A stretch of DNA of 64,000 bases from NCBI GenBank assembly GCA_029262175.1, contig JAJCZV010000011.1:1-64000 (forward strand). Direction: 5' to 3'. Source of the stretch: Gemmatimonadota bacterium. Its GTDB lineage: Bacteria; Gemmatimonadota; Gemmatimonadetes; Palauibacterales; Palauibacteraceae. Positions 51,423 to 62,826 of this stretch are shown piece by piece. The notes beneath the pieces are model-generated. The model searched no databases. It was not told where the DNA came from and worked only from the letters and a program-made list of their open reading frames with translations. A program made the translations under genes and the position numbers. The stretch's first letter is position 1; each line of letters begins with the position of its first letter.

Positions 51423-52366
51423 CCCGGGCCGACGCACCCGCTGGTTCGCGGGGGCGGGCCGAGAGGGACGACTGGGTCGCCGATTTTCTTCGCTACGCCG
51501 AGAGCGAACGTCGTCTTTCACCCAATACGGTCGCCGCCTATCGGCGCGATCTAGGGCAGTTCTCGGATTTCCTCACGCGGGCGGAGGGCGAGGAAGCTTG
51601 GGCGTGGGAGGGTGTGGATCGCCTCTCCATCCGGAGCTTTATGGGAGAACTCGAAGCGCGGGGGCTCAAGCGGGCCTCGATCCAACGCAAGATCGCCGCG
51701 ATCCGAGCCTTCTTCACGTTTCTCAAACGGACCGATCGACTGGAAACGAGCCCCGCGAGGCTCGTTCGCCCTCCTCGAGGCGACCAGTCGCTCCCCGGGT
51801 TTCTCAGCGAGGACCGCATCCGTGAGCTTCTGGATCGGCTCGGAGAAGAGGCGGACGCTTCGGGCGACGTCTTGTTGCACCGACAATCCGCGCTGCTGGA
51901 GCTCTTGTATTCCTGCGGGCTCAGGCTGGCGGAGGCCCATGGCCTCGATCTCTCGCATGTAGATCTGGACGAGCGCCAGCTGCGGGCGCTGGGCAAGGGT
52001 GGGAAGGAACGCATCGTTCCCCTCGGAGGCGGCGCCGTCCGTGCGGTGCTGGCCTACCTGGCGGTTCGCCCGAAACGGCCGACGCGTGCGTTGTTCGTAT
52101 CTTCGCGAGGGAACCGACTCTCTCGGCGCCAGATCCAGCGCGACGTGAGCGCTGCCCTCGCCACGGTCGCCGATGGAGAACGCCTCAGTACGCACTCGCT
52201 CCGACACACCTTCGCGACCCACTTGCTGAATCGTGGCGCGGACCTCGTGTCGGTAAAAGAAATGCTCGGCCATGCGAGTTTGAGCACGACTCGCATCTAT
52301 GCCCACACCTCTGTGGATAGACTCAAGCGCGTTCACTCGCGGGCCCACCCGCGCGGAGGCGAATAA
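51419..52366 (+). CDS. xerC: Tyrosine recombinase XerC
   Basis: A 315-residue site-specific recombinase that resolves chromosome dimers at dif with XerD. The N-terminal SAM-like core-binding domain is at about 18-110. The catalytic set is R169 ([10 protein letters not shown]), a lysine in GKGGKER, H259 and R262 ([13 protein letters not shown]), H285 ([10 protein letters not shown]) and the nucleophile Y294 (TRIYAHT). Position between topA and hslV is a frequent xerC context. No integron or mobile features are nearby, supporting a housekeeping role. Confidence 0.93.
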   Translation: MTRADAPAGSRGRAERDDWVADFLRYAESERRLSPNTVAAYRRDLGQFSDFLTRAEGEEAWAWEGVDRLSIRSFMGELEARGLKRASIQRKIAAIRAFFTFLKRTDRLETSPARLVRPPRGDQSLPGFLSEDRIRELLDRLGEEADASGDVLLHRQSALLELLYSCGLRLAEAHGLDLSHVDLDERQLRALGKGGKERIVPLGGGAVRAVLAYLAVRPKRPTRALFVSSRGNRLSRRQIQRDVSAALATVADGERLSTHSLRHTFATHLLNRGADLVSVKEMLGHASLSTTRIYAHTSVDRLKRVHSRAHPRGGE

Positions 52367-52905
52367 TGGAGCGGATACGCGCGACCACCATCCTTTGCGT
52401 GCGCAAAGACAACGCGGTCGCTATGGCCGGAGACGGCCAAGTGACGATGGGTGACACCATCGTCAAAGCGCGAGCAAGCAAGCTGCGCACGATGCGGGAC
52501 GGCCAGATCCTGGCTGGGTTCGCCGGCGGCGTCGCGGACGCGCTGACGCTATTCGAGAAGTTCGAAGCGCAACTCGAGCGCCATCCGAAGAATCTCACCC
52601 GGGCCGCGGTGGAGTTGGCGAAAGAGTGGCGTAGCGATCGGTACCTACGGCGACTCGAGGCCCTGCTGGCGGTAGCGGACCGCGAGACCGTGCTTCTCAT
52701 CGCGGGTACGGGGGAAGTGATCGAACCGGATGACGGGATCTTGGCCCTGGGTTCGGGCGGCTCCTACGCCCTGGCCGCCGCCCGTGCGCTATCCGGCTAC
52801 GGCGATCTGTCGGCGGCCGAAGTCGCCAGACGAGCCCTCGAGATCGCGTCCGAGATCTGCGTCTATACGAACAACGAGATCACGCTGCTGGAATTGACGG
52901 AGTAA
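52366..52905 (+). CDS. hslV: ATP-dependent protease subunit HslV (ClpQ)
   Basis: A 179-residue proteasome-like peptidase. A short propeptide MERIRA precedes the N-terminal nucleophile Thr7 (TTILCVRK). [20 protein letters not shown] and [18 protein letters not shown] are conserved HslV segments. The ATG shares one base with the xerC stop (TAATG). hslU begins eight bases after its stop, forming the HslUV machine. Confidence 0.96.
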   Translation: MERIRATTILCVRKDNAVAMAGDGQVTMGDTIVKARASKLRTMRDGQILAGFAGGVADALTLFEKFEAQLERHPKNLTRAAVELAKEWRSDRYLRRLEALLAVADRETVLLIAGTGEVIEPDDGILALGSGGSYALAAARALSGYGDLSAAEVARRALEIASEICVYTNNEITLLELTE

Positions 52906-52913
52906 TCGCAACC

Positions 52914-54356
52914 ATGGCACAACGGGAGCCAGAGAACGACTTCGCGTCAAAACTGACCCCGCGTCAGATCGTAGCGGAGCTCGACGAGTACATCATCGGT
53001 CAGGACGATGCCAAGAAAGCGGTCGCTATCGCGCTTCGAAACCGCTGGCGCCGGCGGAATGTCGAGGAGGGGATGCGAGAGGAAATCCTCCCCAACAACA
53101 TCATCCTCATCGGCCCCACGGGCGTGGGCAAGACCGAGATCGCGCGTCGGCTGTCACGGTTGGCGGGAGCGCCGTTTATCAAGGTCGAAGCCTCGAAGTT
53201 TACCGAGGTGGGGTATGTCGGTCGCGATGTCGAATCCATGATCCGAGATCTGGTGGAGATCGCGATCAACATGGTTCGCGAGGAGAAGGAGATCGAGCAC
53301 CGGGAGCAGGCCGAGTCGCGCGTGGAAGAGCGCTTGCTCGATCTATTGCTGCCGCCGGTGGCTGACACTGGGTCCGACGCCTCGACAGAAGCGTCCTCTG
53401 CGCAGCGACACTTTGTCGTCTCGGCCTCTGGCCAAGCGTCCGAGGAAGAGCAGGCGGGCGACGTCGGCGATCGCAAACGGCGCACGCGGGAGAAGCTTCG
53501 CGGTCTGCTCCGTGACGGAAAGCTGGACGAGCGCGAGCTCGAGATCGAAGTCAGTGAGAGTTCGATCCCCAGTATCGACGTGGGAGGCGGGATGATGGAG
53601 GGTCTCGACTTCAACATGAGCGAGATCCTCCAAGGCATGCTGCCCAAGAAGACCCGCCGCCGACAGGTCACCGTGGCGGAGGCCACGCGAATCCTCGTTT
53701 CCGAGGAGCTCGCCAACCTCGTCGATATGGATGTCGTGATGGAACAGGCCATCGCGCGCACCGAGAACATGGGCATCGTATTCTTGGACGAAATCGACAA
53801 GGTCGCCCGCACCGGCGGGGCGAGTGGACCCGATGTGTCCCGTGAGGGCGTACAACGCGACTTGCTCCCCATCGTCGAGGGGTCCACGGTCCAGACCAGG
53901 CACGGGATGGTTCAAACCGACCATATCCTCTTCATCGCCGCCGGGGCCTTCCACGTGGCGAAGCCGTCCGATCTCATCCCGGAGTTGCAGGGCCGCTTTC
54001 CGATCCGAGTCGAGCTCGAGAGTCTGGACGCCGACGCGTTCGCGCGTATCCTCATGGAGCCTCGCTATGCGCTCTTGAGCCAGTATCAAGCGCTCGTGGC
54101 CACCGAGTCGACGACGCTCGAGTTCACCGACGGGGCGATTCACGAGATCGCCCGCATCGCGAGCCACGTCAACGAGAGGACCGAGAACATCGGTGCCCGC
54201 CGGTTGCATACGGTTCTGAGCACCCTTCTCGAAAAGATTCTGTTCGACCTCCCCGAGGTCGGTGCGGGGGACACCATCAACGTAGACGAGGCGTTCGTCA
54301 CGGAACGATTAGCCAAGATCGCCGAAGACGAAGACCTGAGGCGATACATCTTGTAA
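52914..54356 (+). CDS. hslU: HslUV ATPase subunit HslU (ClpY)
   Basis: A 480-residue AAA+ unfoldase. It opens [24 protein letters not shown]; Walker A is GPTGVGKTE; the pore loop lies near [14 protein letters not shown] (GYVG). The long I domain lies at about 110-240, Walker B is IVFLDEIDK and the sensor-2 arginine is in [10 protein letters not shown]. The C-terminus EDLRRYIL is the tail that docks into and activates HslV. Length is as expected. Confidence 0.97.
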   Translation: MAQREPENDFASKLTPRQIVAELDEYIIGQDDAKKAVAIALRNRWRRRNVEEGMREEILPNNIILIGPTGVGKTEIARRLSRLAGAPFIKVEASKFTEVGYVGRDVESMIRDLVEIAINMVREEKEIEHREQAESRVEERLLDLLLPPVADTGSDASTEASSAQRHFVVSASGQASEEEQAGDVGDRKRRTREKLRGLLRDGKLDERELEIEVSESSIPSIDVGGGMMEGLDFNMSEILQGMLPKKTRRRQVTVAEATRILVSEELANLVDMDVVMEQAIARTENMGIVFLDEIDKVARTGGASGPDVSREGVQRDLLPIVEGSTVQTRHGMVQTDHILFIAAGAFHVAKPSDLIPELQGRFPIRVELESLDADAFARILMEPRYALLSQYQALVATESTTLEFTDGAIHEIARIASHVNERTENIGARRLHTVLSTLLEKILFDLPEVGAGDTINVDEAFVTERLAKIAEDEDLRRYIL

Positions 54357-54369
54357 CGAGGGAGCACGC

Positions 54370-55278
54370 ATGAATCCTGAGGGACATTTTCTGTCGATCG
54401 CCGATTGGTCGACGGATCGGCTGGTCGAGGCGCTCGATCTCGCGGACCGCCTCAAGGCAGATCCGACCGCGGCCGGGAAGCCGTTGGCGGGGAAGACGCT
54501 CGCCATGGTGTTCGCAAAGAGTTCTACGCGAACGCGTGTGTCGTTCGAGGTGGGGACCGCCCAGCTCGGCGGGCAGGCGCTGTTTCTCTCTTCGCGGGAC
54601 ATTCAGCTCGGCCGGGGCGAGCCGATCGCGGACACGGCGCGGGTGCTGTCGCGATACGTGCACGGAATCATGATCCGGACGTTCGCTCAGGCGGACGTCA
54701 CCGCGCTCGCGGAACATGGATCGATACCGATCATCAACGGCCTGACGGATCTTCTGCACCCGTGTCAGATCATGGCGGACGTTCAAACCATCCGTGAAGA
54801 GTTCGGACCGGATCTCTCGAACATCACCGTGGCCTGGATCGGCGACGGGAACAACATGACGAACTCCTGGCTCAACGCGGCGGCCAAGCTCGGCTTCGCC
54901 CTTCGCATCGCGTGTCCGGAGGGCTACGATCCCGACCCGACGATTTTTGCCGAAGCCAGTGCGGCTGCGTCGATCGAGCTTTTTCGCGACCCCGCCGAGG
55001 CGGCCGTCGGAGCGACCGTGGTCACGACCGACGTCTGGGCCTCCATGGGTCAAGAAGAAGAAGCGGCCGAGCGCGAGAAAGCGTTCGTCGGATATCACGT
55101 GGATCGCCGGATCATGTCGAACGCGGCCGACGATGCGATCTTCCTGCACTGTTTGCCTGCCCACCGTGGCGAGGAAGTTTCGGCGGATGTCATCGACGGC
55201 CCGGCTTCGCGAGTTTGGAACGAGGCGGAGAACCGCCTGCACGCACAGAAGGCGATTCTCGCCATGTTAATGGGGTAG
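54370..55278 (+). CDS. argF: Ornithine carbamoyltransferase
   Basis: A 302-residue enzyme making citrulline from ornithine and carbamoyl phosphate. The carbamoyl-phosphate site is SSTRTRVSFE. DLLHPCQIMAD, DGNNMTNSWL (ornithine binding) and HCLPAHRGEE (catalytic cysteine) follow. These distinguish it from aspartate carbamoyltransferase. GAGGGA precedes the ATG. No other arginine genes are adjacent; it lies in a run of unrelated housekeeping genes. Confidence 0.96.
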   Translation: MNPEGHFLSIADWSTDRLVEALDLADRLKADPTAAGKPLAGKTLAMVFAKSSTRTRVSFEVGTAQLGGQALFLSSRDIQLGRGEPIADTARVLSRYVHGIMIRTFAQADVTALAEHGSIPIINGLTDLLHPCQIMADVQTIREEFGPDLSNITVAWIGDGNNMTNSWLNAAAKLGFALRIACPEGYDPDPTIFAEASAAASIELFRDPAEAAVGATVVTTDVWASMGQEEEAAEREKAFVGYHVDRRIMSNAADDAIFLHCLPAHRGEEVSADVIDGPASRVWNEAENRLHAQKAILAMLMG

Positions 55279-55364
55279 TGCACGCAACCGACGGTTTCAG
55301 TGGCATTCCGTCGTTGCACCACACGAAGACAAACGATTACAGCCGAAACAGCGGAAGGGATCGA

Positions 55365-56464
<1,100 letters not shown>

Positions 56465-56468
<4 letters not shown>

Positions 56469-56974
56469 GTTCGCCGCCGCGAATCGGAATCCTGACGATC
56501 TCCGACGGTGTGTCCGCCGGCGTCCGGGAGGACCTCTCCGGCGCCGCCATCCGCGACTGGCTGGAGTCGAGGGGCTATGGGCTCGCGGGAGCCGAAGTGG
56601 TTCCCGATGAGACGGCCGCCATCGGCTCGCGGCTGGCTACGTGGTCCGACTCGGGGGAGGTGGACTGCGTCATCACGACCGGAGGGACCGGCCTCGGCCC
56701 GAGGGACGTGACGCCCGAGGCCACGCGCGCGGTTCTGGATCGAGAGGCCCCAGGGATCGCTGAGGCTCTGCGTATCGCGGGTGCAGCGACCACTCCTTTC
56801 GCGGCGCTGGGGCGAGGGCTGGCCGGCGTTCGGGGCGCCACGCTGATCGTGAACTTCCCGGGCAGCCCGGGCGGGGTCCGCGACGGGTTAGCGGTCCTCG
56901 ACCCCCTCCTTGCACACGCCGTCGATCTGCTGCGTGGCAACACGAAACACGCATCCTCCGAGGGGTCGACCTGA
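56465..56974 (+). CDS. mog: Molybdopterin adenylyltransferase, MogA/MoaB family
   Basis: A 169-residue MPT-binding protein that adenylates molybdopterin during molybdenum cofactor synthesis. Conserved features are [40 protein letters not shown] and [10 protein letters not shown]. The GGTGLGPRD loop binds molybdopterin. It is coupled to gcvT upstream and shares one base with the sigma-54 activator downstream. No other moa or moe genes adjoin, apart from the distant moeB-rhodanese. Confidence 0.9.
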
Positions 56975-58590
56975 TGGCCCGCGTCTTCATCGACAGCCGC
57001 GATCTAGAAACCGCCATCGGAGTCCGCGAGGCCATCCGACCGGATGGCCACGAGGTCGAGCTGGTGGAGAGCGGACGCGATCTTCAGGGTCGCCTCGACG
57101 GGCCGGAGGAGGTCGCGCTCTTCCTGACGGGACCGCCGGACGACGCGGTGTCCGCCTCGATGCGCGGGCTATTCGAGGCGGAGATCCCGCGGCCTCCTGT
57201 GCTGGGTCTGGCAAAAGGGTTGGACGCACACGACCGAAGCCGACGTGCCGAGGCGTTCGACTTTGATGAGGTGCTCGCGGTCCCGTTGGACCCGGACGAA
57301 GTGCGCGTGGTTCTCGAAGCCCAGCTCGATCGGTATCAGGTCCAACGAGAGACGGGCATCATCGGGCGCACCGAGCCCATTCGGGAGATCCTCGAACGCA
57401 TTAGCCTTATCGCGCCGGTGCTGAGCACCGTGCTGCTCACTGGCGAGAGCGGAACGGGTAAGGAACTCGTCGCACGAGCGATTCACCGGCTCTCCCCCCG
57501 CCGGGGCAAGCCCTTCATTCCCGTAAACTGTGCGGCTCTACCCGAGTCCTTGCTGGAGTCCGAGCTCTTTGGTCACGAGAAGGGTGCCTTCACCGGCGCG
57601 ACGTCCCTGCGTCGCGGGATGTTCGAACTAGCGGACGGTGGCACCCTCCTCTTGGACGAGATCGCCGAGATGCCGCTGCCGACCCAGACGCGGTTGCTGC
57701 GGATTCTCGAGAGCAAACGGTTCATGCGGGTGGGCGGGGACCGAGAGCTCGAAGTCAACGTCCGCGTGGTGGCAGCGACGAACCGAGATCTTCGCCGAGC
57801 GGCGGAGGTGGGCGAGTTTCGCCGCGATCTCTACTACCGCCTCAACGTGCTCAATATCGAGCTGCCTGCACTTCGAGCGAGACGGGGCGACATCGCGATT
57901 CTGGTCCGGCGCTTCGTGGCGGAGTTCAGTCGAGCGCACGACCGGGAGTTCCGCGGTCTGGCTCCAGAGACGCTGGAGATTCTGCTCGAGTACGACTGGC
58001 CGGGGAACGTTCGCGAGCTTCGAAACCTGATCGAATCGATGGTGGTGCTGGCACCGGGGGCCGTGATCCGGCCAGAAGACATCCCGATCGAAATCCGTTC
58101 GGGGCGGGGGACAAGCCTGGTTCGGCCGCCCGAGTTCGCCGCCCCCGTGGTGTCGGGGGCAACGGATCTGGCGAATGCCCCGCAACTCGAGTTCGTCTTC
58201 CGAACGCTGGTCGCCCTAAAAGTCGACGTCGATGACCTGAAGCGTGAGTTCGAAGCGTTTCAGAAGCGGCGCGGTCAGATCCCGGCCCCGGTGGATGACG
58301 CGTGGCCCGGAAGCGCCATCGAACTGGAGGATGGCGAGGCCACGGTGATCGAGTCGGGTACGCTCTCGGACGAACCCGCGCTGCAGGCAGCGAGCGGTTC
58401 GGGCCCGACCGAGGACACGGAAGACGGTGGGGGGGTTCGCAACGGGATGACGATGGCCGAAGTCGAACGCGAGGCGATCGCGGCTACGCTACGAGAGGTC
58501 GGTGGAAACCGCCGCAAGGCCGCCGAGCAGCTTCAGATCGGCGAGCGGACGTTGTACCGAAAGATCAAACAGTACGAGATCGATCTCTAG
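56974..58590 (+). CDS. Sigma-54-dependent activator with degenerate receiver domain
   Basis: A 538-residue enhancer-binding protein. Residues 1-120 have receiver-like spacing but no acidic pocket and no phosphorylatable aspartate where LVLxDxxMP is expected (EEVALFLTGPP). The AAA+ domain is intact: Walker A GESGTGKE (157-164), GAFTGA (204-209), Walker B GGTLLLDEIAE. A linker of about 100 residues (about 380-490), low-complexity and acidic, separates it from the Fis-type HTH (GNRRKAAEQLQIGERTLYRKI). It is probably controlled by something other than phosphorylation. Its target is unknown; no partner kinase is adjacent. Confidence 0.88.
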   Translation: MARVFIDSRDLETAIGVREAIRPDGHEVELVESGRDLQGRLDGPEEVALFLTGPPDDAVSASMRGLFEAEIPRPPVLGLAKGLDAHDRSRRAEAFDFDEVLAVPLDPDEVRVVLEAQLDRYQVQRETGIIGRTEPIREILERISLIAPVLSTVLLTGESGTGKELVARAIHRLSPRRGKPFIPVNCAALPESLLESELFGHEKGAFTGATSLRRGMFELADGGTLLLDEIAEMPLPTQTRLLRILESKRFMRVGGDRELEVNVRVVAATNRDLRRAAEVGEFRRDLYYRLNVLNIELPALRARRGDIAILVRRFVAEFSRAHDREFRGLAPETLEILLEYDWPGNVRELRNLIESMVVLAPGAVIRPEDIPIEIRSGRGTSLVRPPEFAAPVVSGATDLANAPQLEFVFRTLVALKVDVDDLKREFEAFQKRRGQIPAPVDDAWPGSAIELEDGEATVIESGTLSDEPALQAASGSGPTEDTEDGGGVRNGMTMAEVEREAIAATLREVGGNRRKAAEQLQIGERTLYRKIKQYEIDL

Positions 58591-58617
58591 TCCCGAGCGG
58601 GACCGACGGGCTGGCTC

Positions 58618-58645
58618 GAGCGCCGGTTTTGCTCAACCGGTGCTC
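58618..58645. terminator. Hairpin between convergent sigma-54 activator and engB
   Basis: Stem gagcgccggtt paired with aaccggtgctc (one G-U wobble) around a 6-base loop. The right arm touches the engB stop codon. Neither strand has a T-run, so bidirectional termination is plausible but unproven. Confidence 0.45.
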
Positions 58646-59241
58646 TAGCTAGCGTCCAAAAGGGCGTAGACACTTTCTCTCAATGACGCCACGCCCTCGC
58701 CGCTTTGCGCCGACGTTTCGATCACTTGTTCGTCATCGACGCCCAACGACTCTTGGAGCGCGGCCTTGGCCTTGATCCGGCCCGAACGATTCAGCTTGTC
58801 CGTCTTCGTCAGAGCGAACAGCGTCGGCGTGCCAAGCCGCTCCAAGTAATCGATCATCTGGCGGTCGTCTGGAGTGACTCCGCGCCGCGCGTCGATGAGC
58901 ATGACGATGCCCAAGAGTCTAGGGCTGTCACCCAGGTATCCTTCGATCAGCCGGCCCCATTTTTCTCGCACCTCTTTGGGTGCTTTGGCGAAGCCATAGC
59001 CCGGCAAATCGACCAGGAGAAATCGATCATCGACGAGGAAGAAGTTGATCTCGCGCGTGCGTCCGGGACTCTTGGAAGTTCGCGCGATGCTCTTGCGGCC
59101 GACGAGCCGGTTTAGAAGGGACGACTTTCCGACGTTGGAACGCCCGGCGATCGCCACCTGCGGAAGGTCCCGCGGCGGAGCCTGCGTGGACAGCCCGATG
59201 GCGCCGACGAACTCGACCGACCGAACCTGAGGAGATGCCAC
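58645..59241 (-). CDS. engB: Ribosome-assembly GTPase EngB/YsxC/YihA
   Basis: A 198-residue TRAFAC GTPase needed for late 50S subunit assembly. G1 is GRSNVGKSSLLNRL, G2 lies in TSKSPGRTREINFF, G3 is DLPGYGFAK, G4 is TKTDKL and G5 is ETSAQSGEG. ATG at 59241. It lies 28 bases downstream of clpX on the same strand, so it may be expressed with the clpX-clpP-tig genes. Confidence 0.95.
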   Translation of the reverse strand: MASPQVRSVEFVGAIGLSTQAPPRDLPQVAIAGRSNVGKSSLLNRLVGRKSIARTSKSPGRTREINFFLVDDRFLLVDLPGYGFAKAPKEVREKWGRLIEGYLGDSPRLLGIVMLIDARRGVTPDDRQMIDYLERLGTPTLFALTKTDKLNRSGRIKAKAALQESLGVDDEQVIETSAQSGEGVASLRESVYALLDAS

Positions 59242-59269
59242 GAGCGGCGTAGGCTAGCGGGGCAGAGCC

Positions 59270-60514
<1,245 letters not shown>

Positions 60515-60600
60515 CGTTGCTCTCTGTCTCCTAGGTAGGGTCCGTGTGCACTAGATAGGCGTGTCTGGTGCGAAAAGCGTTCCCGTACACTCTTGGCCTG

Positions 60601-61230
60601 TTATTCCGCTACAGCCGGGACTGGGCCAGCTTTGACCTTGAGGACCTCGCCCTGCCGCTCGACCACCTGGTCGATAATCCCATATTCCAGCGCCTCTTCG
60701 GGAGACATGAATCGATCTCGATCGACGTCGTCCGCCACCTGCTCCAGCGTCTGGCCGGTGTGTTTGGCCAGAAGCCCGTTCAGCTGCTGTCGGGCGTAGA
60801 GGATCTCCTTGGCCTGGATCTCGATGTCAGATGCCGTGCCCTGGGACCCGCCGGAGGGCTGATGGATCATGATCCGAGCGTTCGGGAGCGCACGACGTTT
60901 GCCCTTGGTGCCTGCCGCGAGCAGAAATGCGCCCATCGAGGCCGCCATCCCCATACAGATCGTGGAGACCGGGGCGTTCAGGAACTGCATCGTGTCATAG
61001 ATCGCCAAACCCGCCTGGACGCTTCCGCCGGGCGAATTGATATAGATGTTGATGTCTCGTTCCGGGTTGTCGGCTTCGAGAAACAACAGCTGCGCGATGA
61101 TGACGTTCGCGACCTCGTCGTTGATCGGAGATCCGAGAAAAACGATCCGATCCATGAGCAGCCGCGAGAAGATGTCGTAGGTGCGCTCTCCACGGCTCGA
61201 CCGCTCAATTACGTAAGGTGCGTATGGCAT
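60601..61230 (-). CDS. clpP: ATP-dependent Clp protease proteolytic subunit ClpP
   Basis: A 209-residue serine peptidase forming the tetradecameric chamber. The catalytic triad is S98 ([11 protein letters not shown]), H123 ([11 protein letters not shown]) and D172 (DVDRDRFMS). The oxyanion loop is [13 protein letters not shown]. It starts [19 protein letters not shown], with GAGAGGG upstream of the ATG. It lies between tig and clpX in the conserved tig-clpP-clpX order. Confidence 0.97.
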   Translation of the reverse strand: MPYAPYVIERSSRGERTYDIFSRLLMDRIVFLGSPINDEVANVIIAQLLFLEADNPERDINIYINSPGGSVQAGLAIYDTMQFLNAPVSTICMGMAASMGAFLLAAGTKGKRRALPNARIMIHQPSGGSQGTASDIEIQAKEILYARQQLNGLLAKHTGQTLEQVADDVDRDRFMSPEEALEYGIIDQVVERQGEVLKVKAGPVPAVAE

Positions 61231-61328
61231 GGACCCTCTCTGTCAGCGACGGCCTGCGCCGTCTGTATAAAGGTGATACCCCTGTGTCCGTCCCCGGTTG
61301 CCGCCCTATGAGCCGCCCGCAAGCGGGC

Positions 61329-62606
61329 TCAAATCACCTCGGAGCTGTCCGTCAGGAACTGGAAGGCCTTGTCGACGGCAAGACGGTGGCGCAGGGAGTC
61401 GAGCTGCTTCTCCCTGGCCAACTGCCGGCGCACCTCCACCAAACTCAGCCCCTGCTTCTCCCCAAGCTCCGACAGTCGCTCGTCGAATTCCTCGTCCGAG
61501 GGGGTCAGCCCCTCGGCTTCGATCAGCCGCCCGAGGATTAGATCGCGCTTGATCTGCCGCTCAACGGCGGGTGTGACCGACTGGCGGGCCTCCTGGACCC
61601 GTTCCGGATCGGCATCTTCCGGCGCGTCGATCACCTGGTCAAGATAACGCGATAGGAGACTCGGGGGCACCTCGAAGCTGTTCGCCGCGATCACGGCGTC
61701 GACCAGCTGCTCTCGAACCGCGTCGTTGGCCTCGCCCTCCCGGTGGGCGACGAGATCTTCACGAATGGCCGCACGGAGTTCCTCTATGGTCTCGAACGAG
61801 CCTCCGACCTGTTTGGCGAAGTCGTCATCGGGCTCCGGGAGACGCTTTGTATGGACGTCTTCCAGGCGGATGAGGAGGGACCTCGTGACCCCCGCCAACT
61901 CCTCCGATCCAAAATCGTCGGGATAGGTGACGTCGAAGGTCTTCTCTTCGCCGGGGCTGAGCGTCAGAATGGCCGCCTCGACGTCTGGGATCGCATGCCC
62001 CTCGCCGATTTCGAACCGGTAGGGCTTGTCTTCGCCCGCGCCCTCGCCCTCATCCTCGGCCCGGATCACGACGGACACCACGTCATTCTGCCCCGCCGGG
62101 CGCTCGACCGGCTCCAGGACCGCCTGCTCCTTGCGGACCTTCTCGAACAGCTCATCCACGTCCTCATCCCGCACGGTGACCTCGGGTCGCTCGACCCGAA
62201 ATCCGCCTGTGCGGGCGAGCGTCACCTCGGGCATGACTTCGATGTCCACGCGGAACTTGAGCCGCTCGCCCGGCTTGTAGTCGACGTCGCTGACGACCGG
62301 CTCGCCGATCGTCGCCAGTTCGTGCTCCGTGATCGCCGCCCGAAAGCCCTGATTCACCAGGGAATTCAGCGTCCGCTCGTCAATCAGCGGGCCGTAGCGC
62401 TCCTCCACGACATGAAAGGGGATCTTGCCCTTACGAAACCCCTTGATCCGCGAGGTTTTCCGCACCTTTGCCGCTTCTTCGCGTCGCGAAGCGGTCAAAT
62501 GGCCGGGATCCACGGTGACCCAGACTTTTCGGAGGTAGTCGTTCTCGCTGGTGAGCTCGAACTCGAAGCGGTCGGTGCCCGCCGTCTTGGTCGCAGACTG
62601 GCTCAA
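61329..62606 (-). CDS. tig: Trigger factor
   Basis: A 425-residue ribosome-associated chaperone and peptidyl-prolyl isomerase. The ribosome-binding signature is in IKGFRKGKIPFHVVEERYG (about 54-72; family GFRxGKxP). The PPIase domain spans about 150-245 and contains a DVVSVVIRAEDEG strand and TYPDDFGSEELAG. A long helical C-terminal arm region follows (about 260-425, FEVPPSLLSRYLDQVI). It is first in tig-clpP-clpX. A small imperfect stem, tgagcc/ggctca, at 61309-61331 overlaps its stop. Confidence 0.94.
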   Translation of the reverse strand: MSQSATKTAGTDRFEFELTSENDYLRKVWVTVDPGHLTASRREEAAKVRKTSRIKGFRKGKIPFHVVEERYGPLIDERTLNSLVNQGFRAAITEHELATIGEPVVSDVDYKPGERLKFRVDIEVMPEVTLARTGGFRVERPEVTVRDEDVDELFEKVRKEQAVLEPVERPAGQNDVVSVVIRAEDEGEGAGEDKPYRFEIGEGHAIPDVEAAILTLSPGEEKTFDVTYPDDFGSEELAGVTRSLLIRLEDVHTKRLPEPDDDFAKQVGGSFETIEELRAAIREDLVAHREGEANDAVREQLVDAVIAANSFEVPPSLLSRYLDQVIDAPEDADPERVQEARQSVTPAVERQIKRDLILGRLIEAEGLTPSDEEFDERLSELGEKQGLSLVEVRRQLAREKQLDSLRHRLAVDKAFQFLTDSSEVI

Positions 62607-62826
62607 ATCCCTACACTCTTCGTTTGGTCCACGTCATCGCGGACTCGGTTCCTGAGGTGTGACTCCGCCGGACGCCGGGCGCCAAGCGCAGATGCGAAGG
62701 GGCGGCCCCTCCACTCGGGTGCCGACCGTCCTTCGCCCACATCTCCAACGAGGACGGAGTCTACGGCGTTCAGGGGTGGGTTTCCAGCCAAGACGGACTG
62801 GAGGCCAGGCGGGAAACGACTCGACC

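Noticed and set aside
61309..61331. Terminator after tig
   Set aside because: The stem tgagcc/ggctca is short and interrupted, overlaps the stop codon and lacks a T-run, so it is not listed as a feature.
62607..62826. tRNA gene upstream of tig
   Set aside because: The region is GC-rich and can fold, but no GGTTCGANTCC T-arm or acceptor pairing of tRNA type was seen.
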